Under the pieces are notes generated by a model. The model had not been told where the DNA came from, did no database searches, and saw only the letters and a list, made by a program, of their open reading frames with translations. A stretch of 64,000 bases of DNA from Carnobacterium gallinarum DSM 4847 (lineage in GTDB: Bacteria; Bacillota; Bacilli; Lactobacillales; Carnobacteriaceae): positions 2,775,496 through 2,839,495 of the forward strand of contig NZ_JQLU01000005.1 of assembly GCF_000744375.1 (NCBI RefSeq), in the 5' to 3' direction. The translations under genes and the position numbers were made by a program. Positions 1 to 10,202 of the stretch are shown in pieces (the first letter of the stretch is position 1; each line of letters begins with the position of its first letter).

Positions 1-2318
1 TTCAATTAGTCACACCAGGAACAGCTGTTGAAACAAAAAATTTAGATGCAAAAACCAATAATTATTTATCAGCATTAATGATGCAAAGTCCAACGCAGTT
101 TGATTTGGCATATGTTGATTTAAGTACAGGGGAGTTAAAAGCAACTCAATTAACTTCTTTGGAAGATGTAATTAATGAACTTTCTGGAATTCAAACAAAA
201 GAAATTGTCTTTAATCGTTTAGATGAAGATGAAGCGCTACAAATGGATTTAAAAAATAAATTAGGTGTGATGATTTCCTATCAACAAGAAATTTTGGAAA
301 ATGCCGAATTTTCTTATTTAACAAGTGAGATAGAAAACGTAGCTGTGTTGCCAGTTTTAAAGGTTTTACTGTCTTATTTAAGTGTGACACAAAAGAGAAG
401 TTTAGCTCATATTCAAAAAGCTGAGTTATACATTCCAGCCCATTTTTTAAAGATGGATCATTATTCTAAATATAATCTTGAATTAAGTTCATCAATTCGC
501 AATGGTCAAAAAAAAGGAACTCTTTTATGGCTATTAGATGAAACGAAAACGGCTATGGGAGGGCGTTTATTAAAACAATGGATTGATCGTCCTCTGATTC
601 AAGAACAAAAAATTAAATCGCGTCAAGCAATTGTGGAGAGCTTAATGAATCATTTCTTTGAACGAACTGATTTGAATGAGGCATTAACAAGAGTGTACGA
701 TTTAGAACGTTTAGCAGGTCGGGTAGCTTTTGGAAATGTTAACGGGCGAGATTTAATTCAATTGAAAACGTCTTTATTACAAATCCCACAATTAATTGAT
801 ATTATTGCAATTATTAATGATACTGAATGGGACCAATTATTAACAGCGTTAGATCCAGTTCCAGAGGTTGTTGAGTTAATTCAATTGGCGATTGATGAAG
901 AGGCTCCACTTTCCTTAAAAGATGGTGGTGTGATCAAAGATGGCTATAATGAGCGTCTAGACCAATACCGTGATGCGATGCGTAATGGCAAACAATGGAT
1001 GGCACAATTAGAAGCGGAAGAACGTGAAAAAACTGGAATTAAAGGCTTGAAAATTGGTTATAACCGTGTTTTTGGTTACTATATCGAAATTACAAAGTCT
1101 AATTTAGCTAATTTGCCAGAAGGAACGTATGAACGCAAACAAACTTTGGCGAATGCCGAACGGTTTATTACGCCAGTTTTAAAAGAGAAAGAAATTTTAA
1201 TTTTAGAAGCTGAAGAGAAGTCGATGGCTTTAGAATATGAATTATTCACTGAAGTTCGTGAAACAGTGAAAAGCTATATTGAACGTTTGCAACATTTAGC
1301 AAAAACAGTGGCAACAATTGATGTCTTGCAAAGTTTTTCCGTTGTCAGTGAAAAATATCATTTTATTAAACCCACAATGACAGCTGGAGCGCATGAAATT
1401 AAGTTACTTGAAGGTCGTCATCCAGTTGTTGAAAAAGTACTTGGTCAACAGAGTTATGTACCCAACAGTGTTGAAATGGATCTTGCAACAGATATTTTAT
1501 TAATTACTGGACCGAATATGTCAGGGAAAAGTACCTATATGCGTCAATTGGCGCTAACTGTTATCATGGCACAGATGGGCTGCTTTGTTCCTGCAGAATC
1601 AGCAGATTTACCCATTTTTGATCAAATTTTCACTCGAATTGGTGCGGCAGATGATTTGATTTCTGGGCAAAGTACGTTTATGGTAGAAATGATGGAAGCA
1701 AATCAAGCTTTACGTCATGCAACAGACCGTAGTTTAATTTTATTTGATGAAATTGGACGAGGAACTGCAACGTATGATGGGATGGCATTAGCTGAGGCAA
1801 TTATTGAATACATTCATCAAAATGTTCATGCTAAGACGTTATTTTCTACCCATTACCATGAATTGACAGTTTTAGAAGATAGCCTTAAAGGGTTAGAAAA
1901 TATTCATGTTGGAGCAGTTGAAGAAGATGGAGAGGTTGTCTTTTTACACAAGATGATGCCGGGACCAGCTGATAAAAGTTATGGGATTCATGTGGCAAAA
2001 TTAGCTGGATTACCTGAGGAGTTATTGGAACGCGCTGCAACTATTCTTGAAAAACTTGAACAGCAAGATACCGTGGTTTTAGACTATCAACCAACTTATG
2101 CAGTAGCAAGTAAAGAAGAAAGTGCTACTGCAGGATCTAAAGCAGTTGAGATGGTGGATAAGGTGGAGGAATCAGAAGGACAGATCTCTTTATTTGATGC
2201 CATCAATCCAAATGAAGCAGAAGTAATTGACGCAATTCATCAAATGAATTTAATGGCAATGACTCCGTTGGATGCCATCAACTTATTAAATCAATTGAAG
2301 CAAAAACTAGAAAATTAA
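1..2318 (+). CDS. mutS: DNA mismatch repair ATPase MutS, 5'-truncated by window edge
   Basis: MutS recognises base mismatches and small loops and recruits MutL. The reading frame is open from position 3, where it reads QLVTPGT, the family signature at the end of the mismatch-binding domain, so roughly 100 N-terminal residues (including the mismatch-contacting Phe region) lie before the window. About 771 residues are visible: connector and lever/clamp domains, then the ATPase with Walker [10 protein letters not shown] near 1510-1536, Walker [17 protein letters not shown] near 1735-1780 and the STHYHEL switch near 1845. The C-terminal tail contains QISLF, which resembles the beta-clamp binding motif known in MutS. 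It is followed after 69 bp by mutL, the usual Firmicute pair. The apparent ATG at 78 is internal. Confidence 0.97.
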   Translation, partial: QLVTPGTAVETKNLDAKTNNYLSALMMQSPTQFDLAYVDLSTGELKATQLTSLEDVINELSGIQTKEIVFNRLDEDEALQMDLKNKLGVMISYQQEILENAEFSYLTSEIENVAVLPVLKVLLSYLSVTQKRSLAHIQKAELYIPAHFLKMDHYSKYNLELSSSIRNGQKKGTLLWLLDETKTAMGGRLLKQWIDRPLIQEQKIKSRQAIVESLMNHFFERTDLNEALTRVYDLERLAGRVAFGNVNGRDLIQLKTSLLQIPQLIDIIAIINDTEWDQLLTALDPVPEVVELIQLAIDEEAPLSLKDGGVIKDGYNERLDQYRDAMRNGKQWMAQLEAEEREKTGIKGLKIGYNRVFGYYIEITKSNLANLPEGTYERKQTLANAERFITPVLKEKEILILEAEEKSMALEYELFTEVRETVKSYIERLQHLAKTVATIDVLQSFSVVSEKYHFIKPTMTAGAHEIKLLEGRHPVVEKVLGQQSYVPNSVEMDLATDILLITGPNMSGKSTYMRQLALTVIMAQMGCFVPAESADLPIFDQIFTRIGAADDLISGQSTFMVEMMEANQALRHATDRSLILFDEIGRGTATYDGMALAEAIIEYIHQNVHAKTLFSTHYHELTVLEDSLKGLENIHVGAVEEDGEVVFLHKMMPGPADKSYGIHVAKLAGLPEELLERAATILEKLEQQDTVVLDYQPTYAVASKEESATAGSKAVEMVDKVEESEGQISLFDAINPNEAEVIDAIHQMNLMAMTPLDAINLLNQLKQKLEN

Positions 2319-2339
2319 TAAATTAAACAGTTTGAAGAT

Positions 2340-2366
2340 AGCTAAGAGCGCGGGTTCTTAGCTTTT
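2340..2366 (+). terminator. Short hairpin with T-run between mutS and mutL
   Basis: An 8-bp stem AGCTAAGA/TCTTAGCT (2340-2347 with 2356-2363) is followed by TTTT. It is weak for a terminator and may only attenuate read-through from mutS into mutL. Confidence 0.45.
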
Positions 2367-2387
2367 CTGTCAGAAAGGAGTTTTAAA

Positions 2388-4448
2388 ATGGCAAAAATCA
2401 TTGAATTATCTGAGAAATTAGCTAATCAAATTGCTGCTGGTGAAGTAGTAGAGCGCCCAGCTTCAGTCGTCAAAGAGCTTATTGAAAATGCAATTGATGC
2501 TGGCAGCACACAAATTGATATTTTGATTGAAGAAGCTGGCTTAAAAAAAATTCAGATTATTGATAATGGTGCAGGAATTGCATCCGATGATGTTAAAAAT
2601 GCCTTTAAACGTCATGCCACAAGTAAAATTCATTCACGAGATGATTTATTTAGAATTCGCACGTTAGGTTTTCGTGGTGAAGCCTTACCTAGTATTGCTT
2701 CGGTTTCTGAGATTAAACTAGAAACAGCAACTGGAATGGGTGCCGGGAGTTATTTGGCACTTAAAGGTGGCGATATTGTGGAAGAACGTGGGCATTCGGC
2801 TCGTAAAGGAACAAGTATTACTGTTGAGAATTTATTTTTTAATACACCTGCTCGTCTAAAATATGTCAAAACCATTCAGACGGAGTTAGCCACTATTGGA
2901 GATATCGTCAATCGCTTGGCTATGAGCAACACTGAGATTGCTTTTCGATTAGTACACGATGGCAATCAATTGTTACGAACATCAGGAAATGGTGATTTAA
3001 AGCAAACTTTAGCTGGTATTTATGGTGTTTCAGTAGCGAAAAAAATGCGTGAAATCACAAAAGAAGATTTGGACTTTAAACTTTCTGGTTATATTTCACT
3101 GCCTGAACTAACACGAGCAAGTCGTAATTATATGTCGATTATGATTAATGGTCGGTATATTAAGAATTATTTGCTGAATAAAGCCATTGTTTCTGGCTAT
3201 CGCTCTAAACTAATGGTTGGGCGTTATCCAATTGTATGTTTATCGATTCAAATGGATCCTTTATTGGTAGATGTCAATGTGCATCCAACTAAACAAGAAG
3301 TCCGAATTAGTAAAGAAAAAGAATTGATGGCTTTAATTGAAGCTGCGATTCATGAGTGTTTAAGTCAAGAGCAGTTGATTCCAGAATCGTTAGAAAGTTT
3401 TAGTTTTAAGCGCCCTTATGATAAAACACGTTTTCAATCAGAACAAACGAAAATTAATTTAGATCGACCTACTGAAAAGATTGATTTAGTTCAAAATAAA
3501 GAACAATCTCCTAAATTTGATCAAGAAAATCTTCAGATAAGCGAAGAAGATAAATTTAAAACAATTCCTTTTAAATCAATTCCAACTTCTAATTCAAGTT
3601 GGCGTGAAGAAACGCCCTTTGAACGTGGAATTGGCTATAACGCTAGTGAAGGTGAGTTATATTTAAAGAAAGATCAGATTGAAGAAGAATTTCCAACGGA
3701 GCCGTATCAAGTAGAGTCAGCTAAAGAATCCCAATCTGCTAGCGAATTTATGGAGCAAAGCTCTAGTGAACTGCTTGAGTTACATGAGGAGTCTTTTGTA
3801 AAAACAGCTGAAAAATTAATGAAGCAAGAAGCAAAATTAGCGAATAAAGAAATGGCTCATTTGCCAGCTTTAGAATATATTGGGCAGATGCATGGCACGT
3901 ATTTATTTGCTCAAAATGAAAATGGTCTGTATATTTTAGATCAACATGCGGCGCAAGAACGAATTAAATATGAATATTTCCGTAAAAAAATTGGAGACGT
4001 TAGTCGTGATTTACAGGATTTATTAGTTCCAATTATGCTAGATTATCCGAATAGTGATGCAATTAAAATCAAAGAAAATAATGAGGCATTGGAAGAAATT
4101 GGTATATTTTTAGAACCTTTTGGACAAAATAGTTTCTTGGTTCGGAGTCATCCTGTTTGGTTTAATCGTGGACAAGAGGAAGAGATTATTAAAGAAATGG
4201 TGGATTTATTGCTAGAGCATGGTAGCTTAAGTGTTGCAAAATTTCGTGAAGCAACCGCTATTATGATGAGTTGTAAAGGATCAATTAAAGCCAATCATCA
4301 TTTAAATGCTCAAGAAGCACGAGCTTTATTGGTTGATCTAGGTAAAACAGAAAATCCTTATAATTGTCCTCATGGTCGTCCAGTACTAATTCATTTTACC
4401 AATAAAGATATGGAACGAATGTTTAAACGGATTCAAGATCCCCATTAA
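2388..4448 (+). CDS. mutL: DNA mismatch repair protein MutL
   Basis: MutL links mismatch recognition by MutS to strand nicking. The 686-residue protein has an N-terminal GHKL ATPase with [15 protein letters not shown] and TLGFRGEAL, a long acidic and low-conservation linker (about residues 335-480), and a C-terminal dimerisation/endonuclease domain. The metal-binding endonuclease motif [12 protein letters not shown] and the later [10 protein letters not shown] and CPHGRP elements are intact, so this is the nicking type of MutL expected in bacteria without MutH. The AAAGGAG ribosome binding site at about 2375 supports the ATG at 2388. Length and architecture are normal. The stop codon lies 29 bp before the maf start. 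Confidence 0.97.
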   Translation: MAKIIELSEKLANQIAAGEVVERPASVVKELIENAIDAGSTQIDILIEEAGLKKIQIIDNGAGIASDDVKNAFKRHATSKIHSRDDLFRIRTLGFRGEALPSIASVSEIKLETATGMGAGSYLALKGGDIVEERGHSARKGTSITVENLFFNTPARLKYVKTIQTELATIGDIVNRLAMSNTEIAFRLVHDGNQLLRTSGNGDLKQTLAGIYGVSVAKKMREITKEDLDFKLSGYISLPELTRASRNYMSIMINGRYIKNYLLNKAIVSGYRSKLMVGRYPIVCLSIQMDPLLVDVNVHPTKQEVRISKEKELMALIEAAIHECLSQEQLIPESLESFSFKRPYDKTRFQSEQTKINLDRPTEKIDLVQNKEQSPKFDQENLQISEEDKFKTIPFKSIPTSNSSWREETPFERGIGYNASEGELYLKKDQIEEEFPTEPYQVESAKESQSASEFMEQSSSELLELHEESFVKTAEKLMKQEAKLANKEMAHLPALEYIGQMHGTYLFAQNENGLYILDQHAAQERIKYEYFRKKIGDVSRDLQDLLVPIMLDYPNSDAIKIKENNEALEEIGIFLEPFGQNSFLVRSHPVWFNRGQEEEIIKEMVDLLLEHGSLSVAKFREATAIMMSCKGSIKANHHLNAQEARALLVDLGKTENPYNCPHGRPVLIHFTNKDMERMFKRIQDPH

Positions 4449-4477
4449 TGAATCAAGTTAAAGTGAGGTTAGAACCA

Positions 4478-5041
4478 ATGGAATTAATTTTAGCATCAGG
4501 CTCTCCTAGACGTAGGGAGCTATTAGCACGGATTACCCCTGATTTTAAGGTAGTCATTTCAGATGTGGATGAAACGATTGATGAAACACTACCTGGCACA
4601 GAAATTGTTGCCGAATTAGCAAAACGTAAAGCACAAGTTGTTGCACAAGACTATCCAACGGATTTAGTTATTGGCAGCGATACGATTGTTTATTTAGATG
4701 GACGAGTTTTAGGAAAACCAGCCGATGAAGCAGAGGCAAAACAAATGTTAGAAGCATTAAGCGGGACAACACATCACGTGTATACGGCAGTGTATTTAAC
4801 GAATGGTATAACGGAAGAAACTCAGATCAGTGATACAAAAGTGACCTTGCACCCTTTAACAGCCAAGGAAATTGCTGATTATGTGGATTCTGGTGAGCCG
4901 ATGGACAAAGCAGGAGCGTATGGAATCCAAGGATTAGGTGCCTTACTGGTGGATGAGATTCAAGGTGATTTTTATGGTGTTGCTGGCTTTCCAATCGCCA
5001 CCGTGTATCGGATGTTGAAAAAGGTTGGATTTATTAAATAG
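4478..5041 (+). CDS. maf: Maf family nucleoside triphosphate pyrophosphatase
   Basis: Maf proteins hydrolyse non-canonical or excess nucleoside triphosphates (dTTP/UTP type) to monophosphates and have been linked to septum formation. The 187-residue protein shows the Maf signature: SGSPRRRELL at the N terminus, SDVDE, the catalytic region GSDTIVYLDGRVLGKP, and GEPMDKAGAYGIQG near the C terminus. A longer frame starts at 4448, overlapping the mutL stop, but the ATG at 4478 is preferred: it follows AAGTGAGG (4461-4468) at a normal distance and gives the usual MELILASGSPRR start. It probably shares a transcript with mutL. A strong terminator follows. Confidence 0.93.
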   Translation: MELILASGSPRRRELLARITPDFKVVISDVDETIDETLPGTEIVAELAKRKAQVVAQDYPTDLVIGSDTIVYLDGRVLGKPADEAEAKQMLEALSGTTHHVYTAVYLTNGITEETQISDTKVTLHPLTAKEIADYVDSGEPMDKAGAYGIQGLGALLVDEIQGDFYGVAGFPIATVYRMLKKVGFIK

Positions 5042-5050
5042 GTTATTTAA

Positions 5051-5085
5051 AAGGCAGTTTCATTTTTATGAAACTGCCTTTTTTT
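5051..5085 (+). terminator. Terminator after maf
   Basis: A perfect 13-bp stem AAGGCAGTTTCAT/ATGAAACTGCCTT (5051-5063 with 5068-5080) with a 4-nt loop is followed by a T-run. Confidence 0.93.
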
Positions 5086-5087
5086 AC

Positions 5088-5115
5088 TTTACAAATTAAG
5101 ATTAATTAGTATAAT
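5088..5115 (+). promoter_or_regulatory. Promoter for the PadR operon
   Basis: A -35 TTTACA (5088-5093) and a perfect -10 TATAAT (5110-5115) are separated by 16 bp. Transcription would begin near 5122, leaving an 80-nt leader that holds the large inverted repeat described next. Confidence 0.75.
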
Positions 5116-5131
5116 GGAGATATTAGCTATT

Positions 5132-5178
5132 TTGCTTTGCAAGATAGTGAAAAAAAGACTAGCTATCTTGCAAAGCAA
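5132..5178. promoter_or_regulatory. 16-bp perfect inverted repeat in the padR leader, probable operator
   Basis: TTGCTTTGCAAGATAG (5132-5147) is matched exactly in reverse complement by CTATCTTGCAAAGCAA (5163-5178) across a 15-nt spacer. It lies about 10 nt downstream of the predicted start of transcription. PadR regulators usually control their own promoter, so an autoregulatory operator is the likeliest role. A leader hairpin is the alternative. There is no U-run, so it is not a terminator. Confidence 0.6.
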
Positions 5179-5202
5179 GTGAGCTGATAAAGGTGATATT
5201 AT

Positions 5203-5532
5203 ATGGATACTAGCCAGATATTAAAAGGATTACTAGAAGGTTGTATTTTAACAATTATTAAGGAACATGAGACCTATGGATATGAAATGGTGACTAAACT
5301 AGAAAGTTATGGACTAGATATGGTCAGTGAAGGAAGTATTTATCCAGTTTTACTAAAATTGCAAAAGCAAAAATATGTTAGTAGTCGTATGTTACCTTCT
5401 AATGAGGGGCCAAAACGTAAATACTATTCGATTACACCAGCTGGAAATAATTATTTACAAGAGTTTCAGTTAAAATGGAACAAAATTTCAACAAGCATTA
5501 ATACAATCTTAGATATGAATTTGGAGGGATGA
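5203..5532 (+). CDS. PadR family transcriptional regulator
   Basis: This 109-residue protein is a PadR-type winged-helix repressor. It has the typical start ILKGLLEGCILTIIKEHETYGYEM, the recognition helix region SEGSIYPVLLKLQKQKYV, and the wing GPKRKYYSITPAG. PadR regulators sense hydrophobic compounds or envelope stress and repress transporters or membrane proteins beside them. Here the gene is separated by 3 bp from a membrane protein gene with which it must be co-transcribed. AAAGGTGAT upstream supports the ATG. Its effector cannot be read from the sequence. The 16-bp inverted repeat in the leader suggests autoregulation. Confidence 0.88.
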   Translation: MDTSQILKGLLEGCILTIIKEHETYGYEMVTKLESYGLDMVSEGSIYPVLLKLQKQKYVSSRMLPSNEGPKRKYYSITPAGNNYLQEFQLKWNKISTSINTILDMNLEG

Positions 5533-5535
5533 GAG

Positions 5536-6045
5536 ATGGATTATTTAGAAGAAAATAATCGTTTGAGAAAGCAACTAACTTCTGAGAATGAAAGAGCTTA
5601 TGGAGATGTTGTTGTTTATTTGCGACTTTCTCATGCTGAGGAGCGGCAAACGGAAGAGTTGCTCCTTGAGATTATAGACCATTTATTAGAAATTCAAAAA
5701 AAGGGTGGATCGTATCTTGATTTATTTGGCTCTAATAGTGAACGTTTTTGTGATGAACTACTTGCAAATTTACCAGGAGAAAATAAGTCTGCTTTGTTTA
5801 AATTCGGCTTAGTGTTAGTTAGTGTTTCCGTAGTTGTTTGTATGTCGCTATTTTTATCTGATTTTCATTGGTGGAGTATACTCATTCGGATTAGCTATTT
5901 ACTAGTGGTAGTGATGTTAACGTTTAAAGTATTAAAAAAGTTACTTTTTTTGCCAAAAATGAAAAGTTTGATTTATTCTTGGCTTTTTTTTACAGTAGTC
6001 ATTGTTTGTTTGGTGGGGATTGAATTTTTTATTGCAACGGTTTGA
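5536..6045 (+). CDS. DUF1048-like membrane protein, PadR partner
   Basis: The 169-residue protein has a soluble N-terminal half that resembles DUF1048 proteins (AYGDVVVYLRLSHAEERQTEELLLEIIDH, then FGSNSERFCDELLANLP) followed by three or so hydrophobic segments (about residues 92-108, 113-130 and 145-167). DUF1048-type proteins are commonly encoded directly after PadR regulators in Firmicutes, which fits here. The function is unknown; a membrane-stress or transporter-accessory role is inference. It starts 3 bp after the padR stop with GGAGGG as ribosome binding site within the end of padR. Confidence 0.6.
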   Translation: MDYLEENNRLRKQLTSENERAYGDVVVYLRLSHAEERQTEELLLEIIDHLLEIQKKGGSYLDLFGSNSERFCDELLANLPGENKSALFKFGLVLVSVSVVVCMSLFLSDFHWWSILIRISYLLVVVMLTFKVLKKLLFLPKMKSLIYSWLFFTVVIVCLVGIEFFIATV

Positions 6046-6125
6046 CAAGAAGTAACTAAACTGGCAATAAAATAGATAAATATAGTTTAGTAAGCAACTT
6101 CAGCCTCTATTTTTACTTTTTTTGC

Positions 6126-6131
6126 TATAAT
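6126..6131 (+). promoter_or_regulatory. Extended -10 element for msrB
   Basis: TGCTATAAT (6123-6131) is an extended -10. No good -35 is visible at the standard distance, which is tolerated for extended -10 promoters. Confidence 0.5.
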
Positions 6132-6159
6132 AGAATGTAGAAAGAATGAGGTGAGCAGG

Positions 6160-6597
6160 ATGACAAATGAAAACAAAGCGGATTTAAAAAGTAAGTTAAG
6201 CGATATTCAATATGAAGTAACACAAAATAATGCAACAGAACGTCCATTTACAGGTGAATATGATGACTTTTATGAAAATGGGTTATATGTAGATATTGTT
6301 AGTGGAGAACCCTTATTTACATCAAAAGATAAATACGATGCTGGTTGTGGTTGGCCTGCTTTTACAAAACCGATTGCAGAAAAAGAAGTTGTTGAAAAAA
6401 CTGATTCAACGTTAGGAATGCGTCGTGTGGAAGTTCGTAGTAAAGAAGCTGATTCCCATTTAGGTCATGTTTTTACCGATGGACCAAAAGAATTAGGCGG
6501 TTTACGTTATTGTATTAATTCAGCAGCCTTGCATTTTATTCCAGTAGCAGAATTAGAGGCTCAAGGCTATGGTGCGTATCAAAAATATTTTAATTAA
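6160..6597 (+). CDS. msrB: Peptide-methionine (R)-S-oxide reductase MsrB
   Basis: MsrB reduces the R epimer of methionine sulfoxide in oxidised proteins using thioredoxin. The 145-residue protein carries the SelR fold motifs: [42 protein letters not shown] and the catalytic [13 protein letters not shown], with the active cysteine at about residue 118. The two CxxC zinc motifs found in many homologues are absent, as in the zinc-free subgroup. A GTG at 6151 opens the frame, but GAGGTGAG (6148-6155) is the ribosome binding site for the ATG at 6160. No msrA is adjacent. Confidence 0.95.
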   Translation: MTNENKADLKSKLSDIQYEVTQNNATERPFTGEYDDFYENGLYVDIVSGEPLFTSKDKYDAGCGWPAFTKPIAEKEVVEKTDSTLGMRRVEVRSKEADSHLGHVFTDGPKELGGLRYCINSAALHFIPVAELEAQGYGAYQKYFN

Positions 6598-6715
6598 TTC
6601 ATTCAATGCAGACATTTCCTTTGTAGGAGTGTTTGTATTTTTTTATGCTGACAGACAGTTGTCATGGTTAAAGACGTATACTAAGGGAATAAATTAAGAA
6701 ATGAGGCAGTAAAAA

Positions 6716-7078
6716 ATGAATTTAAAAAGTCAATGTATCTTACTTAACTGGACTGAAAGTCAACCAATCAACGGAATTTCTCAAGCTACAGCAGAATATC
6801 AGGTTGCTGGTGCAATCATGGGTAAACTATATTCTCAGTATACGATTCATTATCTTGAACTGAATGAAAAAGACAGTCATCAATCAACTTCAACGTATCT
6901 AGGTTATAGCTATTTTGAAAGTGAGAATGAAGCGCATGTCCAACATGGAACGTTTGAAGATAAAGGTTGCTTTGTAAAGGGGGAACTGTCAGGTATTTTG
7001 AGTGGGAATCGAGAGTATCTTGGACGATACTATTTAGAAGAGAATATAATGTACCTTGAATTTAAAAGAATATCTTAA
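6716..7078 (+). CDS. DUF3224-like small protein
   Basis: The 120-residue protein has no signal peptide or membrane segment. Its layout (an N-terminal strand with a Trp, then STSTYLGYSYFESE, HGTFEDKGCFVKGELSG and a C-terminal YLEF) resembles the DUF3224 beta-barrel family, in which a substrate-like cavity is inferred but no activity is established. I recognise the resemblance only from spacing of Gly and aromatic residues. GAGGCAG at about 6702 is a plausible ribosome binding site for ATG 6716. It stands alone between msrB and a decayed stretch. Confidence 0.5.
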   Translation: MNLKSQCILLNWTESQPINGISQATAEYQVAGAIMGKLYSQYTIHYLELNEKDSHQSTSTYLGYSYFESENEAHVQHGTFEDKGCFVKGELSGILSGNREYLGRYYLEENIMYLEFKRIS

Positions 7079-7141
7079 TTGGTTTCTATTTTCCTATGAA
7101 TAAATAAGAGTTAGTGTAAAAATTCATAAGATTTAATTTGG

Positions 7142-7290
7142 GATCTAGTAAGAGACAAAGATGGTTATGGTTGTACCATTTGATATGAAGTTGCTACTAA
7201 GATGAATTAGGGCGTATTTACGAGTTTAGTTATGGGGTAAATTGGTCAGATCAAATTTAAGACAGCCGAGTAAGTCAGTATCAACCGAAA
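7142..7290 (+). pseudogene. Decayed reading frame before ruvA
   Basis: The 376-bp gap between 7078 and ruvA holds a frame starting at 7142 that reads protein-like text (DLVRDKDGYGCTI, YEVATKMN, GVFTSLVMG, IGQIKFKTAE) but is cut by four stop codons. Composition and residue pattern look like a former coding region rather than random AT-rich DNA. I cannot name the family. Confidence 0.35.
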
Positions 7291-7384
7291 AAATAACGTA
7301 GCAATACTCCTTCATAACCAACTGCTTTGAGGGAGTATTTTTGCGTATTTCAAAAGATTTTCGCATTTTGCAGTGAAAATATGG

Positions 7385-7411
7385 TAAAATGCATACGGGA
7401 ACGAATGTACT
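7385..7411 (+). promoter_or_regulatory. ruvA promoter -10 with LexA-like site
   Basis: TAAAAT (7385-7390) can serve as -10 for ruvA. Just downstream, GAACGAATGTAC (7399-7410) matches the Gram-positive LexA core GAAC-N4-GTTC with one mismatch. ruvAB is SOS-controlled in Bacillus. Confidence 0.4.
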
Positions 7412-7454
7412 ATTTCATTCAGAAAAATGTAGTGTGATGGGAGTCATTTATAAA

Positions 7455-8069
7455 ATGTATGAATATATTAAAGGGACACTGACGTTTGTCGGACCAGCTT
7501 ATATTGTCATTGAAAATAACGGAATCGGCTATCAATTGTTAATTGCCAATCCTTTCCGTTTTTCAAGCAAATTAAATCAAGAAGTTCAAGTTTATGTTTA
7601 TCAAGCTGTTCGTGAAGATGCGATTACATTATTTGGTTTTAAAGATTTTAGTGAAAAACAGCTTTATCTAAAATTAATTAGTGTTTCAGGAATCGGACCT
7701 AAAAGTAGCTTAGCAATTCTTGCTAGTGATGATCATACTGGTTTAGTGCAAGCAATTGAAGGCGATGACGTCACTTATTTGACTAAATTCCCTGGAGTTG
7801 GGAAAAAGACAGCATCACAAATTGTCTTAGATTTAAAAGGCAAATTAGATGATTTAGCTGTACCGATTAGCCAAGTGACGGGAGCCTTACAAGAGAAATT
7901 AGAATTAACGAGTAATAATGCACCTGTACAGGAAGCGATGGAAGCATTGCTGGCTTTAGGGTATAGTGCTAAAGAAATCAAACGAATTGAACCTAAGATT
8001 CGTAGCTTAAATGAACAATCAACAGATGCTTACTTAAGAGCGGCATTGCGTTTATTAATGAAAAAATAA
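7455..8069 (+). CDS. ruvA: Holliday junction branch migration protein RuvA
   Basis: RuvA binds four-way Holliday junctions and loads the RuvB motor for branch migration. The 204-residue protein begins MYEYIKGTLTFVGPAYIVIE, the standard family start, followed by the OB domain, the helix-hairpin-helix region (LKLISVSGIGPKSSLAIL and LTKFPGVGKKTASQIVLDLKGK), a flexible linker and the C-terminal domain that contacts RuvB (EAMEALLALGYSAKEI). Upstream in-frame starts at 7389 and 7437 exist but would add residues not seen in the family. ruvB begins 30 bp downstream, so the two are one operon. Confidence 0.95.
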   Translation: MYEYIKGTLTFVGPAYIVIENNGIGYQLLIANPFRFSSKLNQEVQVYVYQAVREDAITLFGFKDFSEKQLYLKLISVSGIGPKSSLAILASDDHTGLVQAIEGDDVTYLTKFPGVGKKTASQIVLDLKGKLDDLAVPISQVTGALQEKLELTSNNAPVQEAMEALLALGYSAKEIKRIEPKIRSLNEQSTDAYLRAALRLLMKK

Positions 8070-8099
8070 GGGATACTTGAATGAAAAGTGGTGAAAAAA

Positions 8100-9110
8100 A
8101 TGAATGAGGAAGAACGAATTATATCTGGTGAAATAGAGAATTTTGAAGAGCAGTCAATAGAGAAATCCTTGCGCCCACAACGATTAAGCCAATATATTGG
8201 GCAAGATAAGGTTAAGCGAGAATTAACTATTTATATTGAAGCAGCTAAAACAAGGGAAGAAGCATTAGATCACGTTCTGTTATATGGACCGCCTGGATTA
8301 GGAAAAACAACGATGGCAATGGTGATTGCCAATGAAATGAATGTTGGCATTCGGACAACTAGTGGACCGGCTATTGAAAAGGCAGGAGATTTAGTCGCTT
8401 TATTAAATGAATTAGAAGCGGGTGATGTTTTATTTATTGATGAAATTCACAGAATGCCTCGAATGGTAGAGGAGATGTTATACTCTGCAATGGAAGATTT
8501 TTTTGTAGATATTATTGTTGGACAAGGTCCTAGTGCTCATCCAGTTCACTTTCCTTTGCCACCATTTACATTGATTGGAGCAACTACCAGAGCTGGTTTG
8601 TTATCGGCACCTTTGCGTGATCGTTTTGGGATTGTTTCACATATGGAGTACTATACTGTGACTGATTTAAAAGACATTGTTTTACGTTCAGCAGATGTTT
8701 TTCAAACACAGATTGATTTAACTGGGGCACATGAGATTGCTCGCCGTTCAAGAGGCACCCCACGGATTGCCAATCGTTTATTGAAACGGGTTCGTGATTT
8801 TGCTCAAGTTGAAGCAGATGGTGTTGTCAGTCAAGAGATTGCAGATGAAGCATTAGCCTTATTACGTGTAGATCAAGAAGGCTTAGACTTTATTGACCAA
8901 AAAATGCTACGAACAATGATTGAATTGTATCAAGGCGGACCAGTTGGCTTGTCAACGATTGCTGCCAATATTGGTGAAGAAACGGAAACGGTGGAGGATA
9001 TGTATGAGCCGTATTTATTGCAAATGGGTTTCTTACAGCGAACTCCTCGTGGCCGAATGGTGACAAAACAAGGTTATGAACATCTAGGATATCCATATAA
9101 GACAGAATAG
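8100..9110 (+). CDS. ruvB: Holliday junction branch migration motor RuvB
   Basis: RuvB is the AAA+ hexameric motor that drives branch migration with RuvA. The 336-residue protein has the N-terminal [19 protein letters not shown], Walker [10 protein letters not shown], Walker B FIDEIHR, the sensor [18 protein letters not shown], the arginine-finger region, and the C-terminal winged helix ending [12 protein letters not shown]. The ORF can be extended to a GTG at 8088, but ATG 8100 after AGTGGTG is preferred and gives normal length. queA follows after 15 bp. Confidence 0.96.
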   Translation: MNEEERIISGEIENFEEQSIEKSLRPQRLSQYIGQDKVKRELTIYIEAAKTREEALDHVLLYGPPGLGKTTMAMVIANEMNVGIRTTSGPAIEKAGDLVALLNELEAGDVLFIDEIHRMPRMVEEMLYSAMEDFFVDIIVGQGPSAHPVHFPLPPFTLIGATTRAGLLSAPLRDRFGIVSHMEYYTVTDLKDIVLRSADVFQTQIDLTGAHEIARRSRGTPRIANRLLKRVRDFAQVEADGVVSQEIADEALALLRVDQEGLDFIDQKMLRTMIELYQGGPVGLSTIAANIGEETETVEDMYEPYLLQMGFLQRTPRGRMVTKQGYEHLGYPYKTE

Positions 9111-9125
9111 TAGGAGAAATGTAAA

Positions 9126-10157
9126 ATGTTAACAACAAAAGATTTTGATTTTGATTTACCAGAAGAATTAATTGCTCAAACCCCATTAGCAGATCGCTCT
9201 GCTTCTAAGTTGCTGATTTTAGATGGTCAGACAGGTGCTATAGAAGATCAGCATTTTACTGATATTCTTGCGGAATTAAATGCTGGAGATGCATTAGTCA
9301 TGAACGATACTCGAGTATTGCCTGCCAGATTATATGGAACAAAACCAGATACGGGTGGACATTTAGAAGTCTTGTTATTAAAAAATACGACTGGTGATCA
9401 ATGGGAAACGTTAGTCAAACCAGCGAAACGAGCTAAAGTTGGAACAGAGATTTTATTTGGTGATGGTCGCTTAAAAGCAGTTGTTGTGGAAGAGCTAGAG
9501 CATGGTGGACGGATTATTGAGTTTAGCTATGAAGGGATTTTTCTAGAAGTATTAGAATCCCTAGGTGAAATGCCTTTACCTCCTTATATTAAAGAACGTT
9601 TAGATGATAGTGAACGTTACCAAACAGTTTATGCTAAGGAGAATGGATCAGCTGCAGCTCCAACAGCCGGTTTACACTTCACAGAAGACTTGTTGGAGAA
9701 AATTAAAGCAAAAGGTGTTCAATTGGTTTTCTTAACCTTACATGTAGGATTAGGAACCTTTAGACCAGTTAGTGTTGATTCAATTGAGGATCATGAAATG
9801 CATTCAGAATTTTATCGTTTATCAGAAGAAAGTGCAGCAGCTTTGAGAGAAGTGAAGGCTCAAGGCGGTCGGGTAGTTGCGGTCGGGACAACATCTATTC
9901 GGACACTAGAAACAATTGGAACTAAGTTTAATGGTGAAATCAAAGCAGATAGTGGTTGGACAAGTATTTTTATTGTACCTGGTTATACATTTAAAGTTGT
10001 AGATGCTTTTTCGACCAATTTTCATTTGCCGCAATCAACATTAGTGATGTTAGTTAGTGCTTTTGCTGGACGCGATCATGTTTTAGCAGCCTACCAACAT
10101 GCAATTGATGAAAGATATCGTTTCTTTAGCTTTGGCGATGCAATGTTTGTAAAATAA
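9126..10157 (+). CDS. queA: S-adenosylmethionine:tRNA ribosyltransferase-isomerase QueA
   Basis: QueA transfers and isomerises the ribosyl group of AdoMet onto preQ1 in tRNA, forming epoxyqueuosine at the wobble position of GUN anticodons. The 343-residue protein shows [15 protein letters not shown] at the start and the signatures [45 protein letters not shown] and HMHSEFY-type ([11 protein letters not shown]). It closes the ruvAB-queA operon; tgt, the enzyme of the preceding step, lies 1.7 kb downstream beyond a terminator and a regulator gene. GGAGAAA gives the start. Confidence 0.96.
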   Translation: MLTTKDFDFDLPEELIAQTPLADRSASKLLILDGQTGAIEDQHFTDILAELNAGDALVMNDTRVLPARLYGTKPDTGGHLEVLLLKNTTGDQWETLVKPAKRAKVGTEILFGDGRLKAVVVEELEHGGRIIEFSYEGIFLEVLESLGEMPLPPYIKERLDDSERYQTVYAKENGSAAAPTAGLHFTEDLLEKIKAKGVQLVFLTLHVGLGTFRPVSVDSIEDHEMHSEFYRLSEESAAALREVKAQGGRVVAVGTTSIRTLETIGTKFNGEIKADSGWTSIFIVPGYTFKVVDAFSTNFHLPQSTLVMLVSAFAGRDHVLAAYQHAIDERYRFFSFGDAMFVK

Positions 10158-10163
10158 AACTAC

Positions 10164-10202
10164 AAAAAAACAGTTGGCTTTTCATCGCCAACTGTTTTTT
10201 TA
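10164..10202 (+). terminator. Terminator after queA
   Basis: Stem AACAGTTGGC/GCCAACTGTT (10169-10178 with 10187-10196), extended by A/T pairs and followed by a T-run. Confidence 0.92.
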
